Positions 61,872-64,000 of a stretch of 64,000 nt of DNA are shown one piece after another; the first letter of the stretch is position 1; every line of letters starts with the position of its first letter. The notes beneath the pieces were generated by a model that was not told the origin of the DNA, did no database searches, and worked only from the letters and a program-made list of their open reading frames with translations. This stretch comes from Flavobacteriales bacterium (GTDB taxonomy: Bacteria > Bacteroidota > Bacteroidia > Flavobacteriales_F > PHOS-HE28), in NCBI GenBank assembly GCA_016704485.1, contig JADJAA010000001.1:1922001-1986000 (forward strand). Reading direction: 5' to 3'. Made by a program: the position numbers and the translations under genes.

Positions 61872-62061
61872 TTGCTCGCTTTCAATGTATAATTCGGGTT
61901 CAAGTGAAAAGTAACGAAATGATAAGTGAAGTTCGGGTGATCGAAAGATTGTCACTGGCCATTTCGATGATCATCCCCATCTTCGCACGGATGAACCAGC
62001 TGCGCGACCATCGCGGATAGGTGGTCGTATGTATTGGTACTTGATCTATTCCGTGAAAAAT

Positions 62062-63744
62062 ATGGCATTCCCTTCAGACCTTGAGATCGCGCAAAAAGCG
62101 CAGATGAAACACATAAACACTATTGCGCAGTCATTGGGTGTGGACCCTGAGGTGATCGAGCAATACGGCAGGTACAAGGCCAAGCTTCCATTGAACTTGA
62201 TCGATGAGGCCAAGATCAAAAAAAGTAAGCTTGTCCTGGTTACCGCGTTGTCGCCTACGCCTGCCGGTGAGGGCAAGACCACCACGACCATCGGCCTGGT
62301 CGAAGGGTTGAATAAAGTGGGTAAGAAAGCGATGGCCGTACTGCGTGAACCATCACTCGGTCCGGTATTCGGGATGAAGGGTGGCGCTGCCGGCGGCGGT
62401 TATGCGCAAGTGGTGCCGATGGAAGATATCAACTTGCATTTCACGGGTGATTTCGGGGCGATCGAAAAGGCCAACAACTTGTTGAGCGCGTTGATCGATA
62501 ACAACATCCAGAGCAAAAAACGAAATCTTGGGATCGATCCACGGACCATTGCTTGGAAACGGGTGATCGACATGAACGACCGCGCACTGCGGGATATCGT
62601 GATCGGACTTGGAGGTACCGGGAACGGTATTCCACGGGAAGATGGGTTCAACATTACAGCAGCCAGTGAGGTGATGGCGATCGTGTGTTTGGCTACGGGC
62701 ATCGAGGATCTGAAAGTTCGGTTGGGTAACATCTTCGTTGGGAATAGCAACGCGGAAGGAAAAAAATATGTGTATGCACGCGATCTGAAAGCAGAAGGAG
62801 CGATGGCGCTTTTGTTGAAGGATGCGATCAAACCGAACCTGGTGCAGACCTTGGAAGGGAACCCTGCGATCATCCACGGTGGTCCGTTCGCGAACATTGC
62901 TCAAGGAGTGAACAGCGTGTTGGCAACGAAAATGGGTCTCAGCCTATCGGATTATGTGGTTACTGAAGCCGGTTTCGGCGCTGACCTCGGGGCTGAGAAA
63001 TTCTTCGATATCAAATGCCGTGCAGCTGGTCTGGAACCCAATGCCGTGGTGATCGTGGCGACTGTCCGTGCGCTGCGTTTCCATGGTGGTTCGGATATCA
63101 AGGAAGTGAACAATGCTGCGCCCGATCGTGTAAAGACAGGTCTTGCCAATTTGGGTAGACACATTGAGAATATGGAGAAATTCGGTGTGAAGGCCGTGGT
63201 GGCCATCAACCATTTTCCAACGGATACGGCAGATGAGATCGAACTGATCAAAGCGTATTGCAGTGCACGCGGCACCGAAGCGGTCGTAGCGAAAGGCTTC
63301 GCTGAAGGCGGCGAAGGCATGAAGGATCTGGCAAAAGCGGTCATCCAAGTTGCGGAAGCTGGTGGTTCCAAATTCAAATTGCTTTATGACCTGGCGCTTA
63401 CCATCGAGGAGAAGATCGCGGTGGTTGCGAAGGAGATCTACCGCGCCGATGCAGTGAACTACAGCGAGGCAGCGCGGACGGCCCTCCGGCGGATCGCGAA
63501 CCTCGGTCTGGAAGGTCTGCCGGTATGCATCGCCAAAACACAATACAGTTTCAGCGACGACCCTAAACTTCTTGCAGCACCTACTGGATTCGAGATCACC
63601 GTGAATGATATCGAGATCGCCGCTGGAGCTGGTTTCGTGGTACCTGTCCTCGGAAAGATGATGCGTATGCCGGGCTTGCCGGAAGTGCCTGCAAGCGAAC
63701 ACATGGACATCGACGAGAACGGCGTGGTTACCGGGTTGTCGTGA
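62062..63744 (+). CDS. fhs: Formate--tetrahydrofolate ligase
   Basis: 560 aa, normal length. Makes 10-formyl-THF from formate, ATP and THF. The P-loop TPAGEGKTTTT lies about residues 66-76. VLREPSLGPVFGMKGGAAGGGYAQVVPMEDINLHFTGD and TEAGFGADLGAEKFFDIKCR are family signatures. ATG at 62062 is preferred over the ATG 11 codons earlier, because the latter precedes an unrelated hydrophobic stretch. It stands alone. Confidence 0.94.
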   Translation: MAFPSDLEIAQKAQMKHINTIAQSLGVDPEVIEQYGRYKAKLPLNLIDEAKIKKSKLVLVTALSPTPAGEGKTTTTIGLVEGLNKVGKKAMAVLREPSLGPVFGMKGGAAGGGYAQVVPMEDINLHFTGDFGAIEKANNLLSALIDNNIQSKKRNLGIDPRTIAWKRVIDMNDRALRDIVIGLGGTGNGIPREDGFNITAASEVMAIVCLATGIEDLKVRLGNIFVGNSNAEGKKYVYARDLKAEGAMALLLKDAIKPNLVQTLEGNPAIIHGGPFANIAQGVNSVLATKMGLSLSDYVVTEAGFGADLGAEKFFDIKCRAAGLEPNAVVIVATVRALRFHGGSDIKEVNNAAPDRVKTGLANLGRHIENMEKFGVKAVVAINHFPTDTADEIELIKAYCSARGTEAVVAKGFAEGGEGMKDLAKAVIQVAEAGGSKFKLLYDLALTIEEKIAVVAKEIYRADAVNYSEAARTALRRIANLGLEGLPVCIAKTQYSFSDDPKLLAAPTGFEITVNDIEIAAGAGFVVPVLGKMMRMPGLPEVPASEHMDIDENGVVTGLS

Positions 63745-63761
63745 TCAATGCGAGCCGCCTG

Positions 63762-64000
63762 TTAGATGAACGGCATCAGTGCGACAACACCCACAAGTAA
63801 CAAAGCTGGTACCACACGAAGGAGCAAACGCTTGAACGTTTCACGTGGTGAAGGTTTCCGTGAAGTCGTAACGGCGAAGATGGTTGCAGCACACAATACA
63901 ACACCCAACAGTGCGAATGAGGTTGCAAATGGCCAATGCTGAACCTTCAGTAGAAGCGCAAGTACACTTACGCCAAGTGAAACACTGCCCAGGGTAATGA
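63762..64000 (-). CDS. Membrane protein, 5' end missing (right edge)
   Basis: 79 complete codons of an open frame that runs off the right edge, ending in TAA at 63762-63764. Three hydrophobic stretches are visible, with the motif LLLKVQHWPFATSFALLGVVL and the end LLRVVPALLLVGVVALMPFI. The KxxHWP pattern is common in small Bacteroidota membrane proteins and resembles part of GldL. The family is not certain. It converges on fhs with a 17-bp gap. Confidence 0.6.
   Translation of the reverse strand, partial: ITLGSVSLGVSVLALLLKVQHWPFATSFALLGVVLCAATIFAVTTSRKPSPRETFKRLLLRVVPALLLVGVVALMPFI

Noticed and set aside
1..64000. CRISPR arrays, tRNA or rRNA genes, insertion sequences, phage genes
   Set aside because: None was recognised while reading both strands; no direct-repeat/spacer array, no T-arm-like GGTTCGAATC motif, no transposase or integrase. 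A tRNA scan would be needed to exclude a missed tRNA.

Overview
The window comes from a member of the Bacteroidota, most likely Flavobacteriales. Four things point there. It carries type IX secretion (T9SS) genes porU, porV and porX plus five secreted proteins with T9SS C-terminal domains. LpxC and FabZ are fused into one protein. A PglZ-type PorX sits beside tsaE and ald. Several genes are preceded by the Bacteroidota -7 promoter box TAnnTTTG. I saw no phage, plasmid backbone, insertion sequence, CRISPR array, rRNA or tRNA. It reads as chromosome with a few accessory patches.

Layout. 1-5035: porU (cut by the left edge), porV, ispF. 5066-6498: a DUF4956 membrane protein with a VTC-type polyphosphate polymerase domain protein. 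6583-16799: housekeeping genes (cdd, pdhA-pdhC, a methyltransferase, recG, a lysoplasmalogenase, a sterol-desaturase-family protein, pheT). 16873-19202: an ECF sigma factor overlapping a protein with an inner-membrane helix and a predicted outer-membrane barrel. 19267-29798: five T9SS cargo proteins, including two tandem pairs, interrupted by hutU and a decayed toxin-antitoxin locus. 29854-36333: DUF5522, a LysM glucosaminidase, a truncated globin, a large envelope protein, rnhB and a glycosyltransferase. 36585-41589: a polysaccharide export set (flippase, two Wzz-like proteins, O-antigen ligase). 41644-52456: the lipid A block on the minus strand (HD protein, GT32-like transferase, DUF2911, lpxD, lpxC-fabZ, lpxA, ABC ATPase, efp, a second LpxD-like protein, a SpoIIE-type phosphatase). 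52677-56501: porX, tsaE, ald and a small membrane protein. 56514-64000: small membrane proteins, proline dehydrogenase, aroB-aroA, a dioxygenase-like lipoprotein, fhs, and a membrane protein cut by the right edge.

How the parts work together. The lipid A and polysaccharide genes build the lipopolysaccharide to which PorU/PorV attach T9SS cargo. PorX is the T9SS regulator, and the five CTD proteins are candidate substrates.

The most interesting items are these: the ECF sigma and dual-membrane anti-sigma-like pair beside two PKD cargo genes that share an upstream box; a MazF/PemK-like toxin decayed to 19 codons beside an intact antitoxin; three intergenic elements with a 7-bp period that each touch a stop codon; a low-GC small ORF bounded by inverted repeats; and an EF-P with Asn at the loop tip.
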